DNA of 64,000 nucleotides from Methylotenera sp. Lineage in GTDB: Bacteria; Pseudomonadota; Gammaproteobacteria; Burkholderiales; Methylophilaceae. Location of the stretch: NCBI RefSeq assembly GCF_029946165.1, contig NZ_JAQSDZ010000008.1, forward strand, positions 1 through 64,000. The letters are read 5' to 3'. Positions 19,276 to 28,755 of this stretch are shown piece after piece (the stretch's first letter is position 1; the number at the start of each line of letters is the position of its first letter). Made by a program: the position numbers and the translations under genes. The notes under the pieces are model-generated. The model was not told the origin of the DNA. It did not search any database and was given only the letters and a program-made list of their open reading frames with translations.

Positions 19276-19590
19276 TTAATAGCTTACATCTTCAAACTGA
19301 TGATAAAGGTGTTTTAAATTTGGAATGCTTATTCTAAATTGACTGCGAGGTTTGCAAGATGGTTTTTCAGTACTGGCGTTCATCAATTTTGTGCCTGGGT
19401 CAAACACGACTAAGCCACGACTTAATGCAGATGAATAAAGATTAAAGTTCGTACCTTCGCCAAGTAATGCAGGGCTTAAGTATTGGTAGCAAGGCGGCGT
19501 TACTTTATTACTTATATAAGGCACATAGTCCGCTTGTGTATCTTTTTTGTTGCACTTTGTTAATACTTCTTCAAACCCCCACGTTATCAC
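19276..19590 (-). CDS. Unknown small protein, third gene of the Dcm-HNH operon
   Basis: 104 residues with no recognised domain. It starts at GTG inside a GTGA overlap with the preceding gene, the usual sign of translational coupling. Visible features are three scattered cysteines and a basic C-terminal half (SCKPRSQFRISIPNLKHLY). As the last member of an operon led by a methyltransferase-endonuclease fusion, it may be a subunit or controller of that system, but nothing in the sequence shows this. Confidence 0.5.
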   Translation of the reverse strand: MITWGFEEVLTKCNKKDTQADYVPYISNKVTPPCYQYLSPALLGEGTNFNLYSSALSRGLVVFDPGTKLMNASTEKPSCKPRSQFRISIPNLKHLYHQFEDVSY

Positions 19591-19982
19591 ACATCAATTT
19601 GATTTGAGTTCAAACATATCATTGCTTTATTTAGTTTATTTAACTGTCGCTTCAAACCTAGCGGGGTGAGAGAGCGAAAGCGGTTGGGAATCATAAATTC
19701 CGCGGGCAAGTCATTATGTGGGACTTTTGTAATCAAATAACAAACATGGTTGAATTGGCGAATTCCGGGTGTAATCCATTGATGCGGGTTATTTGAGCCA
19801 TCAATTACTGTCCAAACACAATTCCAATCTAAGCTTTTGACCAGCTTAAAATCCTCTCCGTATGTTTCTAAGCCAATTCCTCCCCAAATGTCATCATTTG
19901 CATTTGGATGCCTATATGGCAAAAAATACTCGTAAAAAGTATCTTCGTGAAACTGCAATGCTTCATTCATAGAGAGTGACAC
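19587..19982 (-). CDS. Unknown protein, second gene of the Dcm-HNH operon
   Basis: 131 residues, aromatic-rich (HEDTFYEYFLPYRHP, NDDIWGGIGLETYGED), not recognised. The reading frame begins at a GTG that overlaps the last base of the fusion gene stop; an ATG four codons later is an alternative start. It is coupled by a GTGA overlap to the next small gene. Tight packing with the methyltransferase-HNH fusion suggests a shared role in modification or restriction, by context only. Confidence 0.5.
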   Translation of the reverse strand: MSLSMNEALQFHEDTFYEYFLPYRHPNANDDIWGGIGLETYGEDFKLVKSLDWNCVWTVIDGSNNPHQWITPGIRQFNHVCYLITKVPHNDLPAEFMIPNRFRSLTPLGLKRQLNKLNKAMICLNSNQIDV

Positions 19983-22039
19983 TACAAATTATCTAAAAAA
20001 ATGCTGGCTCTATGTTGGCTTATAAAAGCTAGGCTAGGCATAAAGCGTTCTGGAAAATCAATTTTCCTACCCGAGAGCGGCATTAAAACATTCTGTACGA
20101 ATGTATCTTCACTTTTTATTAGCTGACTAGAAATAATAATTTTGAAATCATCATCTAACGTAATAAATCCTTTATCAAAAGCTCTATCGTGAATTGCTGA
20201 AAGACACAATCCATTGCTAGGATTTAAGCGGTTTGTTTTGTCTTTACTCCACGGCACGATATGGCTGGCGATAAGTAATTTAGGTTCTGATAGGCCTGAC
20301 ATGCAACAGCGTCCTTTGTAACTACTCAATACTGCACGGCGAAAAAAGTTTTGCTTAATACGTTGAGTAGTAATCACTAAGCGAGTTTCGCCAGTAAAAT
20401 CTTCTGGTATTAGCAAATCGTTATCAGATTCCAATTCTGGGGTTACTTCTTTGTCTAGCTGCTTCCGCAGCAGTTGGGACTCAACAGCCAATCGCTCCCA
20501 ATCCTCATGAAACTCCGCCCATACTTCACGGTCAAGTGCAGAGGCATTACCCAAACCGACTCTGCCAGTGCTTGTTATTGCTGGGTCAAGGCTGGAAATA
20601 TTGAGCATTTTCATCGCTACAGCACTTGGTGTGCGGCCAATTACATTGGCTAACGAAATGACTTCTTTATTTCGGCTGTCAATTTTTCCAAATGGAATTT
20701 GGCAATAAAGATGAAATGCGAGTTTTACTTGCTCTTTTGACCAGAGCTTAGAGTTTGTCATGTTTACAGGAATTTCTACCGCTACTTGTGCGATAGATAC
20801 CTCATCCTTAATAATGAATGAAGCCATTAGTTTAGCAGTAACTTCTATCATTGGAACCATAGCGGCTTCAGCCAGTTGCTGATAAGCCCTTGTATCTGAA
20901 ACTGGTATTCTAAAAGTATCGGCAAAGCCCATTAGCCTTGCACATTCACGTGGCGTTAAACGGCGTGGGTTCATACCTTCACCTTGAAACACTAATATTT
21001 CTGAGCCATCTTTGTGGTAACGAGCTGACAATGTCCGCGTTACACTCTCTCCCGTTACCAAGCCAAACCCAAAGCCATTGCCTTTTAGCCGGTGTTTTTC
21101 TGCATAATTTTGTAAATAACGCCAAAGGTTATCTGTTAGCGTGTATTTGGCGTGCTGTTGATTCGCGTTATGGTCAAAAAAACGACCCTCATCCCATGGT
21201 AGCACTGGCTCAGAACCATCTGTTTTATGCAAAATATCTTTGAGCTTGTGCGTGCCTTTTTGTGGTATCTGTAGTGCATCAAAATCAAATGCTGTAGGCT
21301 CTTTAAAACCAACAATTAAAATACGCTCACGGTGTTGTGGAGTAAAGTGTGCGCCATCTATTACGCGAGTATGGATAAAGTAACCTAGCTCTTCGGTAAG
21401 CGTGCGCTTAATCACATCAAATGTGCGACCTTTATCATGAGAGACTAAATTTTTGACATTCTCTAACAAAAAGGCGCGCGGTTTCTTTGCATCAATAATT
21501 CTCGCTACATCAAAAAATAATGTGCCTTGCGTTGCATCTTTAAAGCCATGTTCTTTGCCTAGCGAGTTTTTTTTGCTAACACCTGCGATTGAAAATGGCT
21601 GACATGGAAAGCCCGCCAATAAAACATCGTGGTCAGGTATGTCATTTGCATCTACTTGGGTAATGTCACCAGCCATGGTGTGATGCCCATTAAAGTTTTG
21701 CACATAAGTTTTCTGTGCATAGCTATCCCACTCACTCGTAAATACGCATTGCCCACCTATGCCTTCAAATGCTGTGCGGATGCCGCCGATACCTGCAAAG
21801 AGGTCGATAAATGTGAAACTACCAACTTTTTCTGGACTTGATTCAAACGGCAGTAAAGCCTGCAAGGCTTTTACGGCATAAGGTTTAATAGGTACTTGGC
21901 GCAACTCCCAACGACGCACCGTCCGAACATTCATTTGCAAATTGTCTGCAATTTGGTTCTGCGTGTAAAATTTGCGAGCTTGAATTAGATAATGCCATGC
22001 GGCATCTTCATCATTCGCAGTAGTAAGAACTGTTGGCAT
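19982..22039 (-). CDS. Cytosine-C5 DNA methyltransferase fused to an HNH endonuclease
   Basis: 685 residues in three parts. Residues 1-70 form a Dcm-like N-terminal HTH (NQIADNLQMNVRTVRRWE). Residues 75-400 are a complete cytosine-C5 methyltransferase: FIDLFAGIGG at 77-86, GFPCQPFS with catalytic Cys146, LLENVKN, QHRERILIVGF, and the late RRLTPRECARLMGF. From about residue 427 (MTNSKLWSKEQVKLAF) the chain becomes a typical free-standing HNH_2 endonuclease, with SHIVPWSKDKTNRLNPSNGL and LSAIHDRAFDKGF. Such endonucleases are usually a separate gene beside the methylase; here both are in one open frame, implying a single-chain restriction-modification enzyme. No strong ribosome site precedes the internal ATG at 20761. 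Two coupled unknown genes follow. Confidence 0.9.
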   Translation of the reverse strand: MPTVLTTANDEDAAWHYLIQARKFYTQNQIADNLQMNVRTVRRWELRQVPIKPYAVKALQALLPFESSPEKVGSFTFIDLFAGIGGIRTAFEGIGGQCVFTSEWDSYAQKTYVQNFNGHHTMAGDITQVDANDIPDHDVLLAGFPCQPFSIAGVSKKNSLGKEHGFKDATQGTLFFDVARIIDAKKPRAFLLENVKNLVSHDKGRTFDVIKRTLTEELGYFIHTRVIDGAHFTPQHRERILIVGFKEPTAFDFDALQIPQKGTHKLKDILHKTDGSEPVLPWDEGRFFDHNANQQHAKYTLTDNLWRYLQNYAEKHRLKGNGFGFGLVTGESVTRTLSARYHKDGSEILVFQGEGMNPRRLTPRECARLMGFADTFRIPVSDTRAYQQLAEAAMVPMIEVTAKLMASFIIKDEVSIAQVAVEIPVNMTNSKLWSKEQVKLAFHLYCQIPFGKIDSRNKEVISLANVIGRTPSAVAMKMLNISSLDPAITSTGRVGLGNASALDREVWAEFHEDWERLAVESQLLRKQLDKEVTPELESDNDLLIPEDFTGETRLVITTQRIKQNFFRRAVLSSYKGRCCMSGLSEPKLLIASHIVPWSKDKTNRLNPSNGLCLSAIHDRAFDKGFITLDDDFKIIISSQLIKSEDTFVQNVLMPLSGRKIDFPERFMPSLAFISQHRASIFLDNL

Positions 22040-22273
22040 ATAAAAAATTGTATCTGGTAATAAAAGCGGACATTACGCCCTTTATTTATCCTGTAAATCA
22101 ATGAACTTGCACTTAAACATTAACCTCCAAGTTATCTTATTGCTAAGCTCGCATTGATTAATAGCAACCATTCGAATTAATAGTTTAGCTACGTTTAACT
22201 ACTTTTATTAGGTATTTGATTTCACGCCAGCCGCATTAAGCTAGCACTTTACATTTACCTATCTGGCTGAGTT

Positions 22274-23917
22274 GTGAACAATATTGAATCCAGTATCGTT
22301 GCCGACTTTAGGCAAACCCTGCTTTGGCCTGTGCAGTTAATTTCAGAGTCAAATAGCCAAAAAATCCAACGCCCTTGGGATATTCTCAAAGCTGAAAATT
22401 GCGCTTGGCAAGAAATTCAGGATGAATTTTCATTAGCTAAACAATCTTTAAGTGAAGTGCGTTATCAAGAATTTGTCACTTTTATGCCGTTTGCACAGCG
22501 TTTTCTGTATGGCGAAGGTAAGCATGGGCGTGAGTCTGGCGGTTATGGTGAATCGCCTTTGCATATATTTTCGCGCTCCGATGTCAGTCAAGTGCGCATT
22601 ACACTAAAACATGAAAACGCGCCTATCGTATTAAAAGTTGCACACATTGAGCTGTATTTCTTTTTTGATATCGACGTGGCTTTTTTAGCGCTCGAAGTCA
22701 CGGGGCAAAACATTAAGCTTAACCATGCGATGGATATTCTTTACCGCTTGGGGCGAACTTACCCAAACTATTGGGAAGAAAATGGCGATGCAGGCCATTG
22801 CGCAAAAAGCATTGAATGGTTAGATAAGCAAGGCAATGTGCTTTCGCGCTCAGACTACCAAGACAAAACTCGTTATTTAGCTTTTGTAAAAGACAACCAT
22901 GTGCCTTGCGTTTCATTGCATTGGGAATTTTTAATGGATCCCTTGGTGCAGCATTACTCCAGTCAAGAAGGCCAAATTCGCTATCGTGAGATTGAATACC
23001 AGCGCATGCCTTTAATGGCCTATCTAGCCTTTGAGGACATTAGCACGCTCACTCGTGGAGATATGATACGTTTAGGTTTGGTGACCCAGCCTTGGGATTC
23101 TGACACTCTGCCGTTTACCGAAGAGTTTTTAAGTAATTTTGAACAAAAACATTGTTATGACCGCTATTGGGACAGCAACAAATTTGACCCTTGGAGCAGC
23201 ACGCGCATTATGTGCACAGGTCAAAATTTTATTGTCGTTGGTAGCCAACACCACCGCGTATACACCAATGACAAAACTGGTATTAAGCGCAATTATCAAA
23301 ACCAATATTTCTTATTATTTTTAATTGCCCATTTTCAAAAAGCCGCGCTCTTAATGCTGTCAGACCGCATGGTGCAAGCTATTAGCCGCCTCAATATTGA
23401 GGATGAAAATTCCATCAAAGCCTTTAGACAAAGTATACGCAATGTCATGGGCGTATTTTTACGCTTTACGCATCGCTACTGGTTTGAAAGCGTATCAGAC
23501 CAAGCCGTGGCAAAAGATGTATTTAGCATGATGCATAAGCAATTAGACACGGTAGATCTTTTTAAAAAAACGCGCAGCCGCATTATGGATATGGCTGAAT
23601 ATTTAGAAGGGGAAGAGATTAAGCGCCAAGCAGACACGGTAGTAAGGCTGACAGTGGTCACCATTTTAGGCTTAATCGGCACCATGACCAGCGGCCTGCT
23701 AGGCATGAACATTTTCGACTTTAGCCAAGCAAGTAGCCTAGAAAAATTCAGCTACTTTATTGGTATTTTTATCCCGGTTGGCATACTCACGTTTTACACC
23801 GTAGTTAAATCGCGCAGACTATCGCTATTTTTAGATGCGCTTTCAAATGAAAATACTGGCTTGTTGTATAAACTAGCTAAATTGAAAAGTGTATGGTTTG
23901 GTAAGGTAGAAAATTAA
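22274..23917 (+). CDS. CorA-like metal-ion transporter with large soluble N-domain
   Basis: 547 residues. The soluble part takes about the first 450. The end carries two hydrophobic helices, the first running into GTMTSGLLGMNIF, with the Gly-Met-Asn signature of the CorA Mg2+ channel family before the second helix (YFIGIFIPVGILTFYTVV). A long helical stretch with many charged residues precedes the first helix, as in the CorA stalk. The N-domain is much larger than in classical CorA (about 316 residues in total), so the ion and gating are uncertain. It starts at GTG; no better start is evident. Confidence 0.75.
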   Translation: MNNIESSIVADFRQTLLWPVQLISESNSQKIQRPWDILKAENCAWQEIQDEFSLAKQSLSEVRYQEFVTFMPFAQRFLYGEGKHGRESGGYGESPLHIFSRSDVSQVRITLKHENAPIVLKVAHIELYFFFDIDVAFLALEVTGQNIKLNHAMDILYRLGRTYPNYWEENGDAGHCAKSIEWLDKQGNVLSRSDYQDKTRYLAFVKDNHVPCVSLHWEFLMDPLVQHYSSQEGQIRYREIEYQRMPLMAYLAFEDISTLTRGDMIRLGLVTQPWDSDTLPFTEEFLSNFEQKHCYDRYWDSNKFDPWSSTRIMCTGQNFIVVGSQHHRVYTNDKTGIKRNYQNQYFLLFLIAHFQKAALLMLSDRMVQAISRLNIEDENSIKAFRQSIRNVMGVFLRFTHRYWFESVSDQAVAKDVFSMMHKQLDTVDLFKKTRSRIMDMAEYLEGEEIKRQADTVVRLTVVTILGLIGTMTSGLLGMNIFDFSQASSLEKFSYFIGIFIPVGILTFYTVVKSRRLSLFLDALSNENTGLLYKLAKLKSVWFGKVEN

Positions 23918-24411
23918 GTTTATAGCTAGCAAATCTATAAGCAAACGTTTTACTTAAACCCTTTAGTTTCTTGAGAAACCATCACTGCAATATCAAAGTA
24001 AAGTGCTGGATACAACACGGACATCTCTTCTATTAACAAACTTAACGCTCTACTACGATTTTTGCCTGCATCCTGCGCCTCACTTTTCTTAGCAGCCACT
24101 TTATCGAGAATCATTTTTCTGCACCTCATTAAGATTATTGAGCATTTTTAATGCCTTTAAAAATTCTAGCGTAATAATCACAATGCAAAGACCATGCCCA
24201 TATTTTTAATGGAAATAAAATAATTTAATATATTGATTTAATTGACATATTAGAAACTTATCTTAAGATCTTATGTTGAAAATTTAATATCAACGTTGAT
24301 TTATCAGCAAATTTTGGAAAGTCTTATGGCTTACTTAGCTATCGTTAAGTGGCTAATATGGGGCGGCATGTTAATATAATTAGCATCATGGCTAATCTAT
24401 AAGCGTAAACA
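23918..24411. other. 494-base gap between the CorA-like and SulP genes
   Basis: Contains the probable small ORF at 23950-24114 on the minus strand. The remaining 24115-24411 is AT-rich and must hold the SulP promoter; I see no other structure. Confidence 0.5.
23950..24114 (-). CDS. Small soluble ORF of 54 residues, unknown
   Basis: Reads MILDKVAAKKSEAQDAGKNR, then SRALSLLIEEMSVLYPALYF and DIAVMVSQETKGFK. GAGG lies about 10 bases before the chosen ATG; an upstream ATG adds five residues (MRCRK). The first half is polar and basic, the second an amphipathic helix. No family is recognised. It is reported because the ribosome site and composition look real, but it could be a chance frame. Confidence 0.45.
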   Translation of the reverse strand: MILDKVAAKKSEAQDAGKNRSRALSLLIEEMSVLYPALYFDIAVMVSQETKGFK

Positions 24412-26028
24412 ATGATTGCGATTCTCGAAGCTAAACGTGCGGGGCTACTCTCAAAAAAACATTGGTTAAATAATGTGCTTGCAGGGGCAATCGTTGGGAT
24501 TGTAGCTTTGCCTTTGGCAATGGCGTTTGCAATTGCATCTGGCGCAAAGCCTGAACAAGGTATTTATACTGCGATAGTGGCGGGCGGCTTAACCTCCCTA
24601 TTTGGCGGTAGTCGCTTGCAGATAGCAGGGCCTACTGGGGCTTTTATCGTTATTCTTGCCGGCATTACTGCTAAGTACGGTATTGAAGGCTTGCAAGTTG
24701 CCACATTAATGGCAGGCGTCATGTTAATGTTGATGGGTTTAACGCGTCTTGGCGGAGTTATAAAATTCATTCCATCTCCCGTTATTGTTGGCTTTACCAG
24801 CGGTATTGGCGTAATCATTTGGGTTGGTCAGTGGAAAGATTTTTTTGGCTTGTCGCCAGCAATGGGCGCTGAACATTTTCATGAAAAATTCTGGAATCTA
24901 ATCCAAGCGTTTCCGGGATTTCAACTGGAACCAACCTTGCTTGGCTTGTTAACACTGGCGGTGCTACTTACCTCACCTCGAATCTTAAAACGCGTTCCGT
25001 CACCTTTGGTTGCCATGGTGGTAGCAACGGCGGCTCAATGGTATTTTAATTTTGAAAATGTGGCGACCATTGGCAGCGCTTTCGGTGGGATTCCTCAAAG
25101 TTTACCGCATTTCCAATTGCCATCAGTCACATTTTCAGAGGTGCTAAAGTTAATTGGCCCAGCTTTCACCATTGCACTTTTAGGCTCAATTGAATCGTTG
25201 CTATCTGCAGTGGTAGCCGATGGTATGACTGGCACCAAACATAATTCGAATCAGGAGTTAATTGGTCAAGGCATTGCAAACATTTTTTCACCCTTATTTG
25301 GCGGCTTTGCTTCAACCGGGGCGATTGCTCGAACAGCGACTAATATTCGCAATGGCGGCACTAGCCCGCTAGCAGGTATCGTTCACGCTTTAACACTTGT
25401 GGTGATTGTATTAGTGCTGGCCCCATTAGCTTCACATATCCCGTTATGCTCTTTATCCGCGATTCTCTTTGTTGTTGCTTACAATATGAGCGAGCTACAT
25501 CGCTTTTCTCATATGGTGCGAACCGCACCAAAGCCTGATGTGGCGGTATTGCTTATTTCATTCTTGCTAACGGTGTTTGGTGACTTGGTCATCGCAGTCA
25601 ATATTGGCGTACTACTGGCATGTTTGCTCTTCATGAAGCGCATGTCAGAAACCTTTGTGATTGAACAACATGCAGTAGAAGATTTAAAGGTAATGCCAGA
25701 GAATGCAGACTTCAAATTTCCGCCCAAAACTGTCATATTTAATATGGAAGGGCCTTTCTTTTTCGGGGCTGCTCAGCATTTAGAAAGTGCACTGGAAGAT
25801 GTGCATGGACACGCCAACATCTTGGTATTGCGCCTTGGGCAAGTGCCTTTTATTGATGCAACAGGTACCCAAGCACTTTGGGACTTACTCGACACTTGCA
25901 AACACCATAAAACAAGGTTGGTACTCAGTGAAGCACGTCCCAATGTGCTTAGAAAATTGACCTTAGCTGGGTTGTTGCAGCAATTAGGCAAAGATAATGT
26001 TATCAACCATTTGCATGAGTTACATTAA
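24412..26028 (+). CDS. SulP-family anion transporter with STAS domain
   Basis: 538-residue SLC26/SulP permease. The N-terminal region has the family pattern IVGIVALPLAMAFAIASGAK followed by GIYTAIVAGG, and SRLQIAGPTGAFIVIL, which forms the anion site. About ten to fourteen membrane segments reach residue 410. A cytoplasmic STAS domain follows from about 440 (KTVIFNMEGPFFFGAAQHLE to HLHELH), with the serine/threonine loop VPFIDATGTQALWDLL. Substrates in the family are sulfate, bicarbonate or other anions; not decidable here. Confidence 0.9.
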   Translation: MIAILEAKRAGLLSKKHWLNNVLAGAIVGIVALPLAMAFAIASGAKPEQGIYTAIVAGGLTSLFGGSRLQIAGPTGAFIVILAGITAKYGIEGLQVATLMAGVMLMLMGLTRLGGVIKFIPSPVIVGFTSGIGVIIWVGQWKDFFGLSPAMGAEHFHEKFWNLIQAFPGFQLEPTLLGLLTLAVLLTSPRILKRVPSPLVAMVVATAAQWYFNFENVATIGSAFGGIPQSLPHFQLPSVTFSEVLKLIGPAFTIALLGSIESLLSAVVADGMTGTKHNSNQELIGQGIANIFSPLFGGFASTGAIARTATNIRNGGTSPLAGIVHALTLVVIVLVLAPLASHIPLCSLSAILFVVAYNMSELHRFSHMVRTAPKPDVAVLLISFLLTVFGDLVIAVNIGVLLACLLFMKRMSETFVIEQHAVEDLKVMPENADFKFPPKTVIFNMEGPFFFGAAQHLESALEDVHGHANILVLRLGQVPFIDATGTQALWDLLDTCKHHKTRLVLSEARPNVLRKLTLAGLLQQLGKDNVINHLHELH

Positions 26029-26155
26029 AACAATTAGGCGTGAAATATTTTCCAAATATTGCCTCATAAATTGGCTCCATTGGCTGATTAAATAAATAGA
26101 AGTGATAAGCTATATTTTGGTAAAATAGCCTTACAAATTAAATGAATAGACTATT

Positions 26156-27394
26156 TTGACCACGATTAAACTCAATAAAAAATCTGATGACACGCAAGTA
26201 AAGGCCAGTAAGCCGCCTGTGCGTCGTACCAATGCTGGTGTGCGCGACCGTAGCGTAGCGCCGCCTAAAGTGAATGCGCCTGTTAGAGACGAACAACCAG
26301 CTGAAAGAAACACCGAAAGACAAGAGCGTTCAAATTCAGCACCAGCCAGTGCTGGACAGCGTAACCATCGCTTTGATGGTAAGCCGCGTGAGAACTCACA
26401 TTCGGATGATAGACAAAATACACGTCCAGTTTATCCAGATAGATCTGCCGAGGAAAGAGAGCAACAACCTCGCCAAGCACGGCCGCAAGGGGTTGATACA
26501 CGCATTACGCCACGTCCTGATAAGAACGAGCCTCAGTATCGTCAAGCGCCACGTCGTGGCGGCAAAGTGCGCGATGGTTATGATGCAGTTAATACGCCAC
26601 AGTATGGCGCTGCTGCAAAAGCAGCCTACAAATCTACTGCAATTAGCACTGAGTTACCGCGCCTTTCTAAAGTGATGGCAGAGCGCGGAATTTGCTCACG
26701 CCGTGAAGCGGATGAGTGGATTATGAATAGCTGGGTGATGGTGGATGGCGTGATTATTGATACGCTAGGCACTCGCATTAACCCAGACGCTGAAATTGTG
26801 ATTAGTAGTTACGCGCATGAAGTGCAAGCCGAAACGGTGACGATTATTCTGCATAAACCGGTAGGCTACGTGAGCGGACAAGCAGAAGACGGTTACCAAC
26901 CGGCCATTGTGTTAGTGCATCCAGACAACGAGTGGTTAGATGACCCTGAGCTAAATCAGCTTCACGAACGTGAATTTCAGCGTAGATATTTAAATGGCCT
27001 TGCACCTGCAGGCCGCTTAGATATTGATTCTACAGGAATGTTAGTACTCACTCAGGATGGCCGCATAGCACGCCATTTGATTGGTGAAGACTCAACGGTA
27101 GAAAAAGAATATTTGGTGCGCGTAGAAGGTACTTTAGATGATGACGGTTTAAAACGCTTGAATCACGGTTTGAGTTTAGATGGTGAAAAACTCAAACCAG
27201 CAAAAGTGAGTTGGCAGAATGAAGATCAATTGCGCTTTGTACTGCGCGAAGGTAAAAAACGTCAAATTCGCCGTATGTGCGAAATGGTAGGCTTGCATGT
27301 TGTTGGCTTAAAACGCGTGCGTATCGGAAGTGTTAATTTAGGGAAATTACCCGTCGGTCAATGGCGTTACTTACGAAATGGCGAACGTTTCTAA
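26156..27394 (+). CDS. rluB: RluB-type 23S rRNA pseudouridine synthase with disordered N-terminus
   Basis: 412 residues. About 165 N-terminal residues are low-complexity, rich in Arg, Gln, Pro and Asp, and probably disordered and RNA-binding. Then comes an S4 domain ([20 protein letters not shown]) and the RsuA/RluB/E/F catalytic domain with the aspartate motif [20 protein letters not shown] and the closing [19 protein letters not shown]. The enzyme should isomerise a uridine in the peptidyl-transferase region of 23S rRNA. The only possible upstream start in frame is TTG at 26156, since a stop lies just before it; ATG starts occur only inside the conserved region. Confidence 0.88.
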   Translation: MTTIKLNKKSDDTQVKASKPPVRRTNAGVRDRSVAPPKVNAPVRDEQPAERNTERQERSNSAPASAGQRNHRFDGKPRENSHSDDRQNTRPVYPDRSAEEREQQPRQARPQGVDTRITPRPDKNEPQYRQAPRRGGKVRDGYDAVNTPQYGAAAKAAYKSTAISTELPRLSKVMAERGICSRREADEWIMNSWVMVDGVIIDTLGTRINPDAEIVISSYAHEVQAETVTIILHKPVGYVSGQAEDGYQPAIVLVHPDNEWLDDPELNQLHEREFQRRYLNGLAPAGRLDIDSTGMLVLTQDGRIARHLIGEDSTVEKEYLVRVEGTLDDDGLKRLNHGLSLDGEKLKPAKVSWQNEDQLRFVLREGKKRQIRRMCEMVGLHVVGLKRVRIGSVNLGKLPVGQWRYLRNGERF

Positions 27395-27437
27395 GGTATG
27401 CATCTAGCGGTCGTTTTGGAAGATATTTAGGGAAATT

Positions 27438-27830
27438 ATGAGTTTATTAGATAACTTAGCAACAGCAGTAATGGGTAAGACAATGGTTGGTAGTCAAGGC
27501 AGTATGGTGCAAATTGGTATGGAAATGTTTAATCAATATGGTGGCTTAAATGGCATTTTAGACAAATTCAAACAAGCTGGTTTAGGCGATTTAGCAACTT
27601 CATGGGTTGGTAAAGGGCAAAATTTGCCCGTCACGGCTGAGCAAATTTCTAGCGTTTTAGGCAATAGCCTGATTGCTGAAATGGCCGCAAAATTTGGCAT
27701 GACATCAGAAGAGTTAACTAGCAAGATTGCACAAAATTTGCCTAGCATAATCAATAAAATGACGCCAAATGGTGAAGTTCCTGCGGATTCAAGTAACTTA
27801 CTCAGCATGGTAATGAAAATGCTTAAATAA
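27438..27830 (+). CDS. yidB: YidB-like protein (DUF937)
   Basis: 130-residue helical protein of the YidB/DUF937 family; role not established. Typical features are NQYGGLNGILDKFKQAGLG near the start and SWVGKGQNLPVTAEQISSVL, followed by the helix AEMAAKFGMTSEELTSKIAQ. AGGGAAATT precedes the ATG. It follows the pseudouridine synthase by 43 bases and is closed by a terminator. Confidence 0.85.
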   Translation: MSLLDNLATAVMGKTMVGSQGSMVQIGMEMFNQYGGLNGILDKFKQAGLGDLATSWVGKGQNLPVTAEQISSVLGNSLIAEMAAKFGMTSEELTSKIAQNLPSIINKMTPNGEVPADSSNLLSMVMKMLK

Positions 27831-27852
27831 GCGTTGAATGCAAATTTGGTAA

Positions 27853-27885
27853 TTCAATAGAGCGATATATCGCTCTATTTTGAAT
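27853..27885 (+). terminator. Hairpin terminator after yidB
   Basis: The perfect palindrome AATAGAGCGATATATCGCTC with TATT closing (27856-27879) is followed by TTTGAATAAA. It separates yidB from uppP. Confidence 0.7.
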
Positions 27886-27953
27886 AAAAGTATCAAATAC
27901 CTCTTCCCGACAAAACTGACCTATTCTAAAACTCAAACCTGTTAAAATACCTC

Positions 27954-28754
27954 ATGGACTTATTACTCATATTAAAAGCCTTAATCCTTGGTGTAGTCGA
28001 AGGCGCTACCGAATTTTTGCCAATTAGCAGCACAGGGCATTTAATTATTGTGGGCGATTGGCTTAACTTTAACGATGAAAAAGGTAAAGTGTTTGAAATT
28101 GTGATTCAGCTCGCAGCTATTTTAGCTGTTTGCTGGGAGTATAGACGCAAACTGATTGACACCGCTTTGCAAATTACTACCCAGAGTAAAGCGCAACAAT
28201 TTGTATTAAATCTATTTTTAGCATTTTTGCCTGCTGCCATATTAGGGTTGGCTTTTCATAGCTTTATTAAAGAATATTTGTTTTCACCAATTACAGTGGC
28301 TATCGCTTTACTTATTGGTGGCTTTGCGATTTTATTCATTGAAAACCAAACCTTTAAAACACCTACGGTCAGTATTGATGATCTAACGCCTAATCAGGCA
28401 TTTAAAGTTGGTCTGGCACAGTCACTCGCATTATTTCCAGGTATTTCTCGGGCGGGTGCGACTATTCTAGGTGGCATGATATTTGGTTTAAATAGAAAGA
28501 CCGCAACAGAGTTCTCATTTTTTCTAGCAATTCCCATCATGTTTGCCGCAACAGTATTAGATGTTTATAAAAGCAGAAGTATTCTTTCTTTTGATGATAT
28601 AGGTATGTTTGCCGCGGGTTTTGTCACAGCATTTTTATCAGCCTTAATAGCCATTCGCTTTCTATTAAAATTTGTCGCGAGCCATGATTTCAAGGTCTTT
28701 GCTTGGTATCGCATTATATTTGGCGCAGTAGTGTTGGCCTATTACTGGCATTAA
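27954..28754 (+). CDS. uppP: Undecaprenyl-diphosphatase UppP (BacA)
   Basis: 266-residue polytopic membrane enzyme that dephosphorylates undecaprenyl pyrophosphate to recycle the lipid carrier of peptidoglycan and O-antigen synthesis. Both signatures are present: [18 protein letters not shown] near the N-terminus and [16 protein letters not shown] in the middle, with the conserved Glu and Arg residues of BacA. Normal length. It lies one base before the ExoD-like gene, so the two are probably co-transcribed. Confidence 0.95.
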   Translation: MDLLLILKALILGVVEGATEFLPISSTGHLIIVGDWLNFNDEKGKVFEIVIQLAAILAVCWEYRRKLIDTALQITTQSKAQQFVLNLFLAFLPAAILGLAFHSFIKEYLFSPITVAIALLIGGFAILFIENQTFKTPTVSIDDLTPNQAFKVGLAQSLALFPGISRAGATILGGMIFGLNRKTATEFSFFLAIPIMFAATVLDVYKSRSILSFDDIGMFAAGFVTAFLSALIAIRFLLKFVASHDFKVFAWYRIIFGAVVLAYYWH

Positions 28755-28755
28755 A

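Noticed and set aside
26274-26675. Alternative-frame ORF in the 5' part of the rluB-type gene
   Set aside because: Overlaps the low-complexity N-terminal region in another frame; the frame continuous with the S4 domain is the real one.
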